A DNA stretch of 64,000 bases from Brevibacillus composti. Its GTDB lineage: Bacteria; Bacillota; Bacilli; Brevibacillales; Brevibacillaceae. Below are positions 25,665 through 34,691 of the stretch, piece after piece. The DNA lies in contig NZ_CP066308.1 in assembly GCF_016406105.1 (NCBI RefSeq), forward strand, positions 1,461,501 through 1,525,500, read 5' to 3'. How positions within the stretch are numbered: position 1 is the stretch's first letter; each line of letters opens with the position of its first letter. The notes under the pieces were generated by a model. It ran no database searches and had not been told where the DNA came from. It worked only from the letters and a program-made list of their open reading frames with translations. A program made the position numbers and the translations under genes.

Positions 25665-26468
25665 ATGGTTATTGTATTGGAAGAGTTATACGGCATGAGG
25701 TCCATTCCTTTCATGTCCGCCGAGGTCAAAATCAAGCCAACCCTTTTGCGAGGAGGCCTGCCTCTTCGCGAATACATCCAGCAGACGAAACGAAGCCTTC
25801 TCCCTTCAGCATTGCCCTTGCAATCCTACTCCCTGTCAGAAGAGCTGGTGTTTTTCAAAGGAATTGCCGAACAAGCAGAGATCAGCCTGTACTTCTATGA
25901 CCCCGCCTATACATCCATTCAAAATCTCTACCGCGTTCGAAATCTTCTCTTACCGGATCACAAACTCATTCCCATCCCGTTTGATGCCATGAAGAGCAAC
26001 AAAGCAGAGCTCCTGTATCTCATGGATGCATTAGCCGACTGGGCAGGAAAGCAAGATGCGCCTCTCACGTATGAGAAGTTCCTGCTCCATACCCAGTATT
26101 TTAAAAGCAGGTGTACGCCATGGAGCCTCGTCGCTGAAGTAGGGCCATTCACGCATGTGAAAAGACACCGGCGGCTGCACAAGCCGCCTGCAAAGCCATT
26201 GTTCAAGCAGGTCTATACGCATACGGACGGCAAGCTGAAAGTGCATAAGACAGGCCACCTGCTGGAATTGTGGCAACAGATTTTGGCTGCGAAGACAGAG
26301 GAAAAGCAGGCCTGGGTCGTCCGCAAAGGGATCACGACGGATCTGCCCGGCAGCGACATCATCTTCGATCTGGAGAATCAGACGCTTCCCGTCCATATTC
26401 CGTATGTTCAGGCAATCTTTGCCCCGATCCATATCAGCAATTTGCTGGACGCAAGAGTGCCGACCTGA
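25665..26468 (+). CDS. Soluble protein of unknown function
   Basis: 267 aa, ATG preceded by GAGGAGC. A globular protein with no signal peptide: KRSLLPSALPLQSYSLSEEL and YDPAYTSIQNLYRVRNLLLP near the N-terminus, a basic segment THVKRHRRLHKPPAKPLFKQ near residue 160, and DLPGSDIIFDLENQTLPVHI near the end. I cannot assign a family. It lies 100 bases before the prepilin peptidase gene but is not clearly co-transcribed with it. Confidence 0.65.
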   Translation: MVIVLEELYGMRSIPFMSAEVKIKPTLLRGGLPLREYIQQTKRSLLPSALPLQSYSLSEELVFFKGIAEQAEISLYFYDPAYTSIQNLYRVRNLLLPDHKLIPIPFDAMKSNKAELLYLMDALADWAGKQDAPLTYEKFLLHTQYFKSRCTPWSLVAEVGPFTHVKRHRRLHKPPAKPLFKQVYTHTDGKLKVHKTGHLLELWQQILAAKTEEKQAWVVRKGITTDLPGSDIIFDLENQTLPVHIPYVQAIFAPIHISNLLDARVPT

Positions 26469-26569
26469 ACCTTGGTCCCATTTTCCGAAAAATAAAATTT
26501 GCAAAGTAAGCAACATTTTTCCAGAAAGACCCGTTTAGGTAATAAGTAGAGCTACAAAAGAAGGAGGAA

Positions 26570-27028
26570 GTGATCTCTCTGGAGCTGACGCTCATCGTGA
26601 TGCCGGTCTGTTTGATCTTGGTGATTGCCTCCATCACCGACCTGCGCCGAGGTTTGATCTATAACTGGCTTACCTTGCCGGGCATCGCCTATTTTTTAGC
26701 CGTCCATCTCTTTTTGCACCCCCAGCAGTGGTTCACCTACTTCTTTGGCATGCTCCTGCTTGGAGGAATCAGCTTGCTCATGGCCGTGCTCAGCAAAGGA
26801 CAGCTGGGCGGAGGGGACATCAAGCTCCTCGCACTGGTCGGAGCAGCCGTTGGATGGCAGGCGGGAATCTACGCACTCATGTTTACGTATCTCCTCGCCT
26901 GTCTCGTCGCGATCCCGATCTGGGCGGCAGGAAAATGGTCGCGGAAGAGGAGGGGGCCGCTGGAGCTGCCGATGGCGCCGTTTATTTCCGGGGGGACCAT
27001 GGTTTTGCTCCTTCTGTCACTTGGCTAG
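26570..27028 (+). CDS. Prepilin peptidase, A24/TadV type
   Basis: 152 aa from GTG 26570 with AAGGAGG just upstream (an ATG at 26597 is possible). Short, membrane-only A24 peptidase with both catalytic Asp sites: ASITDLRRGLIYNW (about residue 21) and GGGDIKLLALVGAAVGWQAG (about residue 84). Such enzymes cleave Flp-type pilin and TadE/F pseudopilin leaders. First gene of the Tad pilus cluster. No Flp pilin gene is visible in the window. Confidence 0.88.
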   Translation: MISLELTLIVMPVCLILVIASITDLRRGLIYNWLTLPGIAYFLAVHLFLHPQQWFTYFFGMLLLGGISLLMAVLSKGQLGGGDIKLLALVGAAVGWQAGIYALMFTYLLACLVAIPIWAAGKWSRKRRGPLELPMAPFISGGTMVLLLLSLG

Positions 27029-27103
27029 GCCGCACGCCAGGCATCCGCCGCGTTAGAAGCAACCGTCGACAAAACATTTGGAACAAGGAGAGGTATCTGT
27101 CTG

Positions 27104-27856
27104 ATGCGGGAGTCCAAACGAAGAGCCATTATCTTTCTATCCCTGTCTTTTTTGCTTGCGTTGGCAGCCGGTTTCCTCGTCATCAACAAAATCAATGAAA
27201 TGAACGAACAGCTTGGACAAATGGTAGACATTTATGTAGCCAACACCGATATCGCCTCCCGCTCCCCGATTTCTCCCGAGCAGGTCAAAGCGAGGCAAAT
27301 CCCCAAAAAGTTCGTAGACAATTCCTACATTACGGACAAGGCAGCGCTGCAGGGCCAGGTCACGGTGGTTCCTTTGTCGGAGGGGGACATCATCACCAAA
27401 AACATGATCAAGCCTACTGCACAGCTGCGCGAGGAGAACAATCGCCTGGTCACCGTGTACGCCTCCGATCGCATTATTTTCGATCAGCAGCTGGAAGCGT
27501 TGGATCGCGTCGATATCATCGTCTCGTACGAGGTGAATGATCAGCCCGTGACAGAGGTGTTCATGGTAGATGTGCCTGTGGCCATGGTCTCCAAGACCGA
27601 CACGGAATTCAAAGGGGCCGCGCTGGAGCTGCCCTTTGACAAGGTGACCGCCTTCATCCATCAGCAGCACTATGTATCTACCATGCGCATCTTAAAAGCC
27701 AATGTGGGCAAAGGAGCCCCGGCGATACCGGAGCCCTTCCGCACGAGGCCCAGAGAGCCGGGGGCGACGATCAGCGATCCGGCCAACCGAGCCTTGATGG
27801 GACAGCAAAACCAGCAGCCCCTTGCGATACCCCAGCCGGAGGCGACGCAGCCATGA
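27104..27856 (+). CDS. cpaB: Flp pilus assembly protein CpaB/RcpC
   Basis: 250 aa. One N-terminal membrane helix (IIFLSLSFLLALAAGFLVIN) followed by an SAF domain: VYVANTDIASRSPISPEQVK-like opening (IYVANTDIA), then ARQIPKKFV and a VPLSEGDIITKNMI segment. CpaB acts in the envelope of Tad systems. The C-terminus is Pro/Gln-rich. ATGA overlap with cpaE couples translation. The start used is ATG/TTG-like at the beginning of MRESKRRA. Confidence 0.82.
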   Translation: MRESKRRAIIFLSLSFLLALAAGFLVINKINEMNEQLGQMVDIYVANTDIASRSPISPEQVKARQIPKKFVDNSYITDKAALQGQVTVVPLSEGDIITKNMIKPTAQLREENNRLVTVYASDRIIFDQQLEALDRVDIIVSYEVNDQPVTEVFMVDVPVAMVSKTDTEFKGAALELPFDKVTAFIHQQHYVSTMRILKANVGKGAPAIPEPFRTRPREPGATISDPANRALMGQQNQQPLAIPQPEATQP

Positions 27857-29013
27857 GCATAGATACGGCCAAAATACTCGTCGTCGTCGACTATGATTCG
27901 GTAAAGGATCTGCTGAGGGAAACGCTGGTTCCATACGGGGACGTGCAGTTCACCACATCGCCTGAAGTCAAGCTGGAAATCGACCGGATCGGGCCGGACG
28001 CCGTGCTGCTGGTGCAGCCGGAAGACGGCTCCGGCGTCGAGTTGATTCAGTACATACAAAACGAACTGCCACAATCGATCATCATCTTTTTGACGGAGAA
28101 GCAGGATTTCGCTTTGCTGCGGGACGTCGTCAGTGCGGGGGCCGTGGAGTACATCCTCTTGCCGGACGAACTGAATCTGCTGAATGACCGCATGGAGAAA
28201 ATTGCCGAGCTGATTCATCAGCGAGAGCGCAAGCTGGACGCCGCCGTCGCGGGTCAGCCTTTCGCCCGCGGGCGGGGCAAGGTGTACTCCTTTTACAGCG
28301 GCAAAGGCGGAAGCGGACGGACTCTGCTGTCGACCGCCTATGCCCAGGCACTGAAGCTGGAATCGGCAAACCGCGTCCTGTTGATCGATCTGAACCTGCA
28401 ATTTGGCGGGGTGGAAACCTTTCTGTCGCTCGACACCAATCGGTCGCTGGCTGATCTCATGCCTGTTCTCCATGAGATGAATGAAAACCATATCCGCAAT
28501 GTGACGCAGCGGGAGATCCACTCCAAGCTGGAGGTGATGCTGAGCCCGCGCGATGCGGAGACGGCGGAGCAGATGACCGAAGAGTTTATCAGCCGCCTGA
28601 TACGCGCGAGCAGGCGCAGCTACGACTATGTCATGATCGACCTGCCGACCCATATGGATGAGCTCACCTATACAGCGCTGGAAGAGTCCGATCTGATCTA
28701 CTACGTGATGAATCTGGATACACCGTCTGTGCAGAGCTACCGGCAGGTGGAGAATCTGTTCAAACAGCTGGGCATCGATACGGCAGGAAGGCTTGAGATC
28801 GTGGTAAACATGGTCAGCAAGCACAACGAATTGAAGGTGGCCGATCTGAAGGGCTTGCTGCCAGCGCCGATTACCGCCGAGATTTGCCTGGATCAGGCGG
28901 GCGTTCAAGCTGCTGTCAACCAGGGCGTCCCCCTGCAAAAGACAGCCAATGAAAAGAAACTGGGTCCTGTCGCCAAAGATATCCGCAATTGGGTACGAAG
29001 CAAACTGACATAG
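27853..29013 (+). CDS. cpaE: CpaE/TadZ-like P-loop ATPase
   Basis: 386 aa. Residues 1-120 are a receiver-like domain (ILVVVDYDSVKDLLRETLVP). Residues 137 onward are a MinD/ParA-type ATPase with deviant Walker A FYSGKGGSGRTLLSTAYAQA, then VLLIDLNLQFGGVETFLS and VMIDLPTHMDE. TadZ proteins place the Tad machinery at the cell pole or membrane. Its presence with CpaB, TadE and a prepilin peptidase identifies the locus; the motor and platform genes are defective or missing. Confidence 0.88.
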   Translation: MSIDTAKILVVVDYDSVKDLLRETLVPYGDVQFTTSPEVKLEIDRIGPDAVLLVQPEDGSGVELIQYIQNELPQSIIIFLTEKQDFALLRDVVSAGAVEYILLPDELNLLNDRMEKIAELIHQRERKLDAAVAGQPFARGRGKVYSFYSGKGGSGRTLLSTAYAQALKLESANRVLLIDLNLQFGGVETFLSLDTNRSLADLMPVLHEMNENHIRNVTQREIHSKLEVMLSPRDAETAEQMTEEFISRLIRASRRSYDYVMIDLPTHMDELTYTALEESDLIYYVMNLDTPSVQSYRQVENLFKQLGIDTAGRLEIVVNMVSKHNELKVADLKGLLPAPITAEICLDQAGVQAAVNQGVPLQKTANEKKLGPVAKDIRNWVRSKLT

Positions 29014-29025
29014 GAGGGATGAGCG

Positions 29026-29631
29026 ATGGGCTTGTTTACGCGCAAGCATGAAGCGAACAGACTCAGGGACAGAGCGGCTCGTGCGGTTGTTGCGGAAGCC
29101 GCTCCCGTTCACCACAACCCCTATATCGACCAGCTGGCTGACCATTATAAAGCGAGACTTTTGCGGGAGAAGAATCTGGAGAGGCTGACCAGCCTCAATG
29201 CGGCAGAATTGCGGCAAGCGATCGAGCGGATCGTCTCGCAGTACATGTCCGAAGAAAAGGTAGTCATTCCGCGCAGCGAAAAAGAGCTGTTGCTCACCCG
29301 CCTGATCAACGAATCCGTGGGACTGGGGCCCTTGGAGCCGCTTTTGGCAGACGCGGAGATCACGGAAATTTCCATCAACGGGCACAAGGAAGTTTACATC
29401 GAGAAAAAGGGGCGCCTGGAATTAACCGGGTTGAAATTTCGCGATGAGGAGCATCTGCGCCACATCGTAGACCGGATCGTCGCACCGCTGGGGCGGCGGA
29501 TCGATGAAAGCTCTCCGATGGTGGACGCCCGGCTCAAGGACGGCAGCCTGCTTCAAAAATTAAATAACAAAACGTACAAAGAAGCGATCCAGACCATTAA
29601 CGATTTATACAAACAAAAAGTGACACAGTAA
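29026..29631 (+). pseudogene. tadA: CpaF/TadA secretion ATPase, truncated and fused
   Basis: 201 aa versus about 450 for the family. Residues 1-173 are the N-terminal domain of TadA/CpaF (ELLLTRLINESVGLGPLEPL, LADAEITEISINGHKEVYIE, and [20 protein letters not shown]). The next part should continue into the Walker A domain, but from about 29545 it changes to [20 protein letters not shown] and stops. That tail looks like the C-terminus of an unrelated protein. ATPase motifs are gone and no tadB or tadC follows, so a deletion probably removed the motor core and platform genes. The pilus cannot be built from these genes alone. Confidence 0.8.
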
Positions 29632-29654
29632 CCCCGACAATCAACCACTTCAAT

Positions 29655-29681
29655 GGCAGATTACCATGGCAGTAATCTGCC
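29655..29681 (+). terminator. Strong hairpin after truncated tadA
   Basis: GGCAGATTAC, 7-base loop, GTAATCTGCC: a perfect 10-bp stem, followed by a short T-rich run. Confidence 0.55.
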
Positions 29682-29759
29682 TTATTAACGCGGGGATGGG
29701 AAAAAGCGGTAGTACCAACCGTTCATGGAACTGGAGGGGGAAAGGGAGGGATGTACACG

Positions 29760-30161
29760 ATGCCATTAAAGCAAACGATTCGCGATGAAAAAGGATCGAT
29801 GACGATAGAATTTCTGGCTGTGCTGCCTCTCGTCTTTCTGATCCTGATGGTCTGCTGGCAGTTTTTGATCGGTGTCTACGCCGTAATCACTGCCCAATCC
29901 GCGGCCAACGAAGCGGCCAAAGTCTATGCGATCACGAGGGACTCCGGCGAAGCGCTGGCGGCGGCAGAGACAGTAGTGGCCGCCGCTGGCGGGGGAATCG
30001 GCTACGTATCCGGTTTTATTTCGAACGGCAACTATTTTACCGCCGAAGTGAAAGTAGCGGTTGATCTCATCTTCATCCCCAGCTTGATGCGCGACAACAT
30101 GGCGCCGGAAGACCGCGTGATCACCTTTCACCGCGAAATGGCGGGGCGGGTGATTCGCTAG
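29760..30161 (+). CDS. TadE-like pseudopilin
   Basis: 133 aa from ATG 29760, 10 bases after GGGAGG; an ATG at 29751 is too close to that site. EKGSMTIEFLAVLPLVFLIL is the class III-type TadE leader and membrane helix (conserved Glu at +5 after the cleavage Gly/Ser). The rest is a short exported domain. TadE proteins are minor pseudopilins of the Flp pilus. Its stop is adjacent to the next ATG. Confidence 0.82.
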   Translation: MPLKQTIRDEKGSMTIEFLAVLPLVFLILMVCWQFLIGVYAVITAQSAANEAAKVYAITRDSGEALAAAETVVAAAGGGIGYVSGFISNGNYFTAEVKVAVDLIFIPSLMRDNMAPEDRVITFHREMAGRVIR

Positions 30162-30794
30162 ATGAGAGACAGGATCATTCCGCTCATAAAAGAGGAACGC
30201 GGAAATATGCTGGTTTTTTCTCTGACGATCTTCACCTTTATGCTGCTGATCATGTTTACCGCCGTGTTTAATTTTTCTACCGTCTTCGTCGGGAAGGACA
30301 AAGCCATGAATAGCGCACAGCAGGCGAGCATGGGAGCGATCAAGAACGTCTATGACGCGATGGAGCAAGCGATCATCGCCTATGACGCGTGGGCGGCAGT
30401 CAATTTTATGCCGCCGATCAGTCCGGATGTCGCCGAGAGGGAGCACTCGCTGCGGGCGGCCAACCCGGAGTGGGCCAAGAGTGAGGTCCGCTATACCGCA
30501 ATCGATCAGGTATTCAGCGAGCAACTGGCGGGAAGGCCGATGCTGATGAGCTTTGTCCTCGAGAGATTGGCCAGAGCGAAGGCAGAGATCCCCGCTGTGG
30601 TGGCCCGCATATTGAGTGCAAACCAGGCCACGCTGGAGAACGTCACGATTTTCAACGGGGATGATCGCATTGAGGTGGAGGCATCGGTCCGATACAAGGT
30701 GAATAAGCTGGGCCTCGATTTTTTTCCCGCGTATACGGATACGATCGTACAGACGGGCGAAAGCAGAAAAATTGGCTTCTTGCGGGCGCTTTGA
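30162..30794 (+). CDS. TadG/TadE-related pilus-associated membrane protein
   Basis: 210 aa; ATG directly after the TadE stop. KEERGNMLVFSLTIFTFMLL is a TadG-like N-terminal leader helix, followed by an exported helical domain with no VWA motif. Its partner VWA gene follows 60 bases on. It is consistent with a second minor pilin-like component, but its exact role is uncertain. Confidence 0.65.
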   Translation: MRDRIIPLIKEERGNMLVFSLTIFTFMLLIMFTAVFNFSTVFVGKDKAMNSAQQASMGAIKNVYDAMEQAIIAYDAWAAVNFMPPISPDVAEREHSLRAANPEWAKSEVRYTAIDQVFSEQLAGRPMLMSFVLERLARAKAEIPAVVARILSANQATLENVTIFNGDDRIEVEASVRYKVNKLGLDFFPAYTDTIVQTGESRKIGFLRAL

Positions 30795-30854
30795 TCGCTG
30801 GCAGGAAAAACCGGTGAATGGGACCGGCGCAATCGTTTTTGGCACAAGGAGGCG

Positions 30855-31484
30855 ATGGGGAAGATGCGCATCACTCAAAATACGTTGCTTGTCCTGATAC
30901 ATAGTCTCTTCGCTCTACTGATCAGCGGCTGCTCCCATCTGGCTTCCGGCAGCGGGATACCTCCTGCGGTGCCGCCCCTTCCGCAGTCCACTCCGGATTT
31001 GATCGCCTTAGAGCCAGGGCTATTTGCAGGAACGCATTTTTATTTGGAGGATGACCCTCAGCGCAGCCGCATCGAACAAGAACTGGATCGGCTCCCCGAT
31101 CTGGAAGACGACGCAGATGAGAGCCAAATCCAAGCGTATTGGGCCAGACTGACCAGCCTGTTTGCCGAAGACTACCTAAGCCCGCAAATGGTTGTGGACC
31201 GATGGCGAATCGCCTCTTACGGAAGCCCGGATGTGGAGGATGCCCGTCTGCAATTCAAAGAGAACTTTCATGTGGAAATCATCCTCGATGCAAGCGGGAG
31301 CATGAGCGGAAAAATCGGGGAGCACACGAAAATGGAGCTCGCCAAAGAAGCGATCAAGGAATTCGCGGCCAGCTTGCCCGAAGGCGCCAACGTTTCGCTG
31401 CGCGTCTACGGACATTTGGGCGCCCGCTTCGAAGGATCAGGGGAAATCGGGGAAAAAACTGGGTTCGCTCTCTGCCGCCTATGA
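30855..31484 (+). pseudogene. VWA-domain lipoprotein, truncated
   Basis: 209 aa. Lipoprotein signal with lipobox LISGC. A helical region of about 110 residues is followed by the start of a von Willebrand A domain: HVEIILDASGSMSGKIGEHT (the MIDAS DxSxS motif) and NVSLRVYGHLGARF. The VWA domain should continue for about 120 more residues, but at about 31445 the sequence changes frame/identity and stops at TGA 31484. It joins directly to the next remnant. Related proteins reach 400-500 aa. Confidence 0.75.
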
Positions 31485-32166
31485 ATCCAACGGCAATCCC
31501 GGCACGATTTCGACGGGAAAGGGAGATATCGGCGGGAAGTCGTACGGTGCCTATCAATTCAACTCCAGAGACCGGGTGATCGACCATTTCTTTCGCTGGT
31601 TGGAAGGGAAAGACAAAGATATCTATAACAAACTACTATCCGGATTCAATGCCGACGGGAAAAAAATAGGCGCTCATTTCGACCAAAAATTCAAGGAAAT
31701 TGCCGAGCAGGATCCGGACCGATTTTTGGAATTGCAGCATCTCTATACAAAGGAAAAATATTATGATGTAGTGGATCGGGCGCTGAAGCAGGATCTCGGT
31801 TTTGATGTGAGCAAGCGGAGTGCGGCGCTCCAGGATGTTTTGTGGTCGAGAGCTGTTCAACACGGGGGAGCAGGCGGCACCAGGATATTCAAAGAAGCGC
31901 TCAAGACGCTTGACCTCTCCACAGCGACGGACGAGGAGATCATTCGGGCAGTCTACAAGGAAAGCGGCAAAGTAGTGGACAGCGGAAAAAAACAAATCCT
32001 GTCGCCAAAGGCGAAAAAACACGGCATTTATGGAAAGTATATGAAGTATTTTTCCGGCAACTCATCTGACGTACAGCTAGGCGTATGGGAAAGGCTAAAC
32101 ATCAGGGAACCGGAGGCGGCTTTGAAAATGCTGTACGGCCCAGACTATGTTTTCAAAGGCCTATAG
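31456..32166 (+). pseudogene. Peptidoglycan-hydrolase-like gene, 5' end missing
   Basis: From 31456 the frame one base off the VWA gene encodes KLGSLSAAYESNGNPGTIST, then GKGDIGGKSYGAYQFNS. This is the opening of a phage-tail/spore type lysozyme-like domain with catalytic Glu in AYESNGNPG. About 235 codons run to the stop at 32166. There is no start codon or RBS at the join; the first GTG at 31576 lies inside the domain. So a deletion fused the middle of this gene to the middle of the VWA gene. Confidence 0.65.
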
Positions 32167-32188
32167 GAAAAGAAGGGGGCAGAATTCT

Positions 32189-32779
32189 ATGAAAAAAATC
32201 GTTTTTCTCTTGAGCATTTCGCTGCTCGTCACGGGTTGTGGAGCGAAAGAGAGCACATCGTCCCACACGGCAAATGCCACTTCTCCGTCCAGCCCCGCCC
32301 CAACTGATCATGTTCAGGCGGCTTCCCCGCAAGCGGGTGAACAAGCGGCGCAGCAAACGGCGGAAGAACCTCAAGCGGTTGACGCGCCCGACGTTGCAGG
32401 AGATGCCAAAGCGGACACGTTTCACGTTGAAAATATTGTGTCGGGGTATGAAGAGCTAATCGTTGGCGCGATCAATCAACAAGATTTTTCCTACGTCCAG
32501 GATTTCCTGCTTCCCGACAGCCCGGTCTATCAGGAACAACAGACACTTATCGAAGAGGCGGGCAAAAAGGGGATCAGCGTGAAGCTAGTAGACTCGCGCA
32601 TCGGCGAAATCAAGGAATCCGATCAGCCAAACGAGTATCTGGTGGAAGTGGTAACCAAACTGGAGATCACAAAAGGAAACGATCTGAAAACGAAAGAGAT
32701 CAAAAAGGTGTATACCGTGCTGTCGAAAGACGATCAGTTGTACATCAAAGAGATCAAGGCCGATCAATCGCTTGAGTAG
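32189..32779 (+). CDS. Lipoprotein with TcaA/NTF2-like domain
   Basis: 196 aa from ATG 32189 (AAGGGGGC upstream). Lipobox VTGC at residues 13-16. A low-complexity Ser/Pro/Gln/Ala linker of about 60 residues is followed by a domain beginning VENIVSGYEELIVGAINQQD and containing VQDFLLPDSPVYQEQQTLIE. This resembles the C-terminal NTF2-like domain of TcaA, a cell-wall-associated membrane protein. It is one of a run of small secreted proteins after the pilus cluster. Confidence 0.72.
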   Translation: MKKIVFLLSISLLVTGCGAKESTSSHTANATSPSSPAPTDHVQAASPQAGEQAAQQTAEEPQAVDAPDVAGDAKADTFHVENIVSGYEELIVGAINQQDFSYVQDFLLPDSPVYQEQQTLIEEAGKKGISVKLVDSRIGEIKESDQPNEYLVEVVTKLEITKGNDLKTKEIKKVYTVLSKDDQLYIKEIKADQSLE

Positions 32780-32886
32780 AGGCGGCAGCCAGCCTGCTGC
32801 CATGGACGGCCGGTGCCTTTTCCCATGTTGTATTTGGAGGCCCTAAAGAAGCGGAATCCTTTGGTACAAAAAAGGAGAGATATTTT

Positions 32887-33891
32887 GTGAGAAACCGACG
32901 TCTTCAAGCGGGAGCGAAGAGGGGGACGGGAGCGTTGGCGATTGCGGCCCTGCTGACTGCGTTCACCTCGCCATTTGAACTGATAAATGCCCAAGGGATC
33001 AATACAACAGGGATAAATGCAACGGGAATAAACGCACAAGGCATCCATGCGGATGGAATCAACAAGCAAGGCATCAACGCGCAGGGGATCAACACACAAG
33101 GCATCAACAAACAGGGGATTAACGCGCAGGGGATTAACACGCAAGGCATCAACACACAAGGCATCAACCCAACCGGTATCTCTGGCCAGGGAATCCAGAA
33201 CGGCGGCAATCAATCAGGTGGGGGCGATTCTTCCACGCCTCCAGCGAAATCGCCGTCAACCCCGGAGCCGAGGAAACCGGCGCCACCGAAGCCAGGGCCA
33301 ACGCAACCAGAGCCGCCCAAGCCCGTACCGCCCAAGCCGCAGCAGCCTGATCCGGAACCGCCAAAGCCGGAGCCAAAAAAACCGGATACAGAGACGCCTC
33401 CCAAAAAAGAGGAGAAAATACCGGCGCATCGAAGCAAGGAAGCCTATCAAAAGGTGCTGGATATGCCGAAGTTTGATGTAACCAAAAGCTATCTTCCGGA
33501 TAAGTATACATACTGCAATATTTTCACCCGGGATGTGATGAAGGAAATGGGAGCTGACATGCCGCAAAAGCTGGCGAACGATCTGTATGGCTGGTTCCAA
33601 ACGGCTCAGGCGAAGAAGCAGGGATGGCGCGAGGTTACGGCGGAAGAGGCGCAGCGGCTGGCAAACCAAGGGATGCCGACGGTAGCTTCCTGGAAAAATA
33701 CCAAAGGCTACCACGGGCATATTGCGCCGGTCATTCCTTACGCCAAAGGCGAGAAGTTTAATCCAAACGATGTGGCCGGAAGTGTAGTCGTCAAAAATGC
33801 CGGTGCGAAAAACTACAATTACACCACGCTCTCACAATCTTTTGGAAAAAGCAGGGTTCCTGAAATCAAATTCTTTGTGTATGAGAAGTAA
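32887..33891 (+). CDS. Surface protein with QGINx pentapeptides and peptidase-like domain
   Basis: 334 aa from GTG 32887 (AAAGGAGAG upstream). A signal-like N-terminus (ALAIAALLTAFTSPFELINA) precedes fourteen tandem pentapeptides (QGINA, QGINT, QGINK, TGINA) at residues 36-105. A 90-residue Pro/Lys-rich linker follows. The C-terminal 150 residues hold a Cys-His type domain: YTYCNIFTRDVMKEMGADMP and SWKNTKGYHGHIAPVIPYAK, with Cys and His set as in NlpC/P60- or CHAP-like wall peptidases. It is likely exported and acts at the wall. The repeats resemble no family I know and may form a rigid beta-solenoid. Confidence 0.65.
   Translation: MRNRRLQAGAKRGTGALAIAALLTAFTSPFELINAQGINTTGINATGINAQGIHADGINKQGINAQGINTQGINKQGINAQGINTQGINTQGINPTGISGQGIQNGGNQSGGGDSSTPPAKSPSTPEPRKPAPPKPGPTQPEPPKPVPPKPQQPDPEPPKPEPKKPDTETPPKKEEKIPAHRSKEAYQKVLDMPKFDVTKSYLPDKYTYCNIFTRDVMKEMGADMPQKLANDLYGWFQTAQAKKQGWREVTAEEAQRLANQGMPTVASWKNTKGYHGHIAPVIPYAKGEKFNPNDVAGSVVVKNAGAKNYNYTTLSQSFGKSRVPEIKFFVYEK
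32992..33201 (+). repeat. Fourteen 15-base coding repeats (QGINx)
   Basis: Consecutive units encode five residues of consensus Q/T-G-I-N-X. Third-position and first-residue differences show this is not a fresh expansion. The repeated 15-base pattern could vary in number by slippage. Confidence 0.85.
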
Positions 33892-33921
33892 TCAGGGGAT
33901 GAAACAGGGAGGGTATGACCA

Positions 33922-34608
33922 TTGAATCATATGAGTCGAACCACGATTGCTGCACTGTCATTGCTTTTGCTCGCCAGCACGGCCACGCTCTCGGGATGTG
34001 CGGAGACCAAAGCCAATAAAAAGGAGACGCCAGCTCAAGAGCAGCCCGTCTCAAATGCTTCGGCACCCCAGCCCAGCCCGCAGGAGCAGCCGCCATCTGC
34101 GGCCGCGGAACAACCGGCGAGCGAGGCAGCTCCCCCCTTCGATCCGCGGGGGATCAAAGTCGGGGATAAAGTGGCCGGCATGGAGGTCGCCAAGGCTGAG
34201 ATCGTTCCGACTACCGATGCCGAATTTTTCGTGGATGAAGCGAATATCGATTTCGTTGGCGAGATCGAGGTAAAAGGAACGATGGAGTTCTATCCGCAAG
34301 GGTTTGAAGGGTTGGACCAGCAGGTGTTGTTTACCGTAGACGAGACTTCTCCATTTCCCCGGATGACGGTTTCGGATCATCCCGACATGAAGCTGTACGA
34401 GAAAATCAAGCTGATCTTTGATCACCCGGAGGAGTTGAGTGAGTTTGGCGACAAGCCTGCCCGAGGGGAGGCGACGCTCCTCATACGCGAGTATCACATT
34501 CGCTTTCCTGGCATGGATGAGGAAGCCCATGCCATGGTGAAGCGGATTGTCGCGAAAAATTTGAAAGAGGCGACAGCGGAAGAGTTGAAGGCGGTTGGCG
34601 AGGACTAG
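33922..34608 (+). CDS. Lipoprotein of unknown function
   Basis: 228 aa from TTG 33922, 8 bases after AGGGAGG. The N-terminus contains a lipobox LSGC after a hydrophobic stretch. A Pro/Gln/Ala linker of about 50 residues is followed by a domain of about 150 residues (GIKVGDKVAGMEVAKAEIVP; DFVGEIEVKGTMEFYPQGFE) rich in strands. Not recognised. Followed by a terminator. Confidence 0.65.
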   Translation: MNHMSRTTIAALSLLLLASTATLSGCAETKANKKETPAQEQPVSNASAPQPSPQEQPPSAAAEQPASEAAPPFDPRGIKVGDKVAGMEVAKAEIVPTTDAEFFVDEANIDFVGEIEVKGTMEFYPQGFEGLDQQVLFTVDETSPFPRMTVSDHPDMKLYEKIKLIFDHPEELSEFGDKPARGEATLLIREYHIRFPGMDEEAHAMVKRIVAKNLKEATAEELKAVGED

Positions 34609-34615
34609 CCAAGGC

Positions 34616-34654
34616 AAAGGCGACCCATCTCCAGCGGTGGTTCGCCTTTTTTTT
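34616..34654 (+). terminator. Terminator
   Basis: AAAGGCGA and TCGCCTTT arms with a long T-run after the lipoprotein gene. Confidence 0.7.
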
Positions 34655-34691
34655 CCCCGGGTAGCCAATTCACTTCGCGGGAGGTGTAATC

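Noticed and set aside
25216-25698. 160-codon plus-strand ORF
   Set aside because: No RBS, low-quality composition, and it runs into the start of the better-supported gene at 25665.
27670-29385. A 571-codon open frame antisense to cpaB-cpaE-tadA
   Set aside because: It mirrors GC-rich coding sequence of clearly recognisable genes, has no RBS and no recognisable domain.
32992-33201. Regular 15-base repeats resembling a CRISPR or minisatellite
   Set aside because: Units are contiguous with no spacers and are in frame within a coding sequence, so they are protein repeats.
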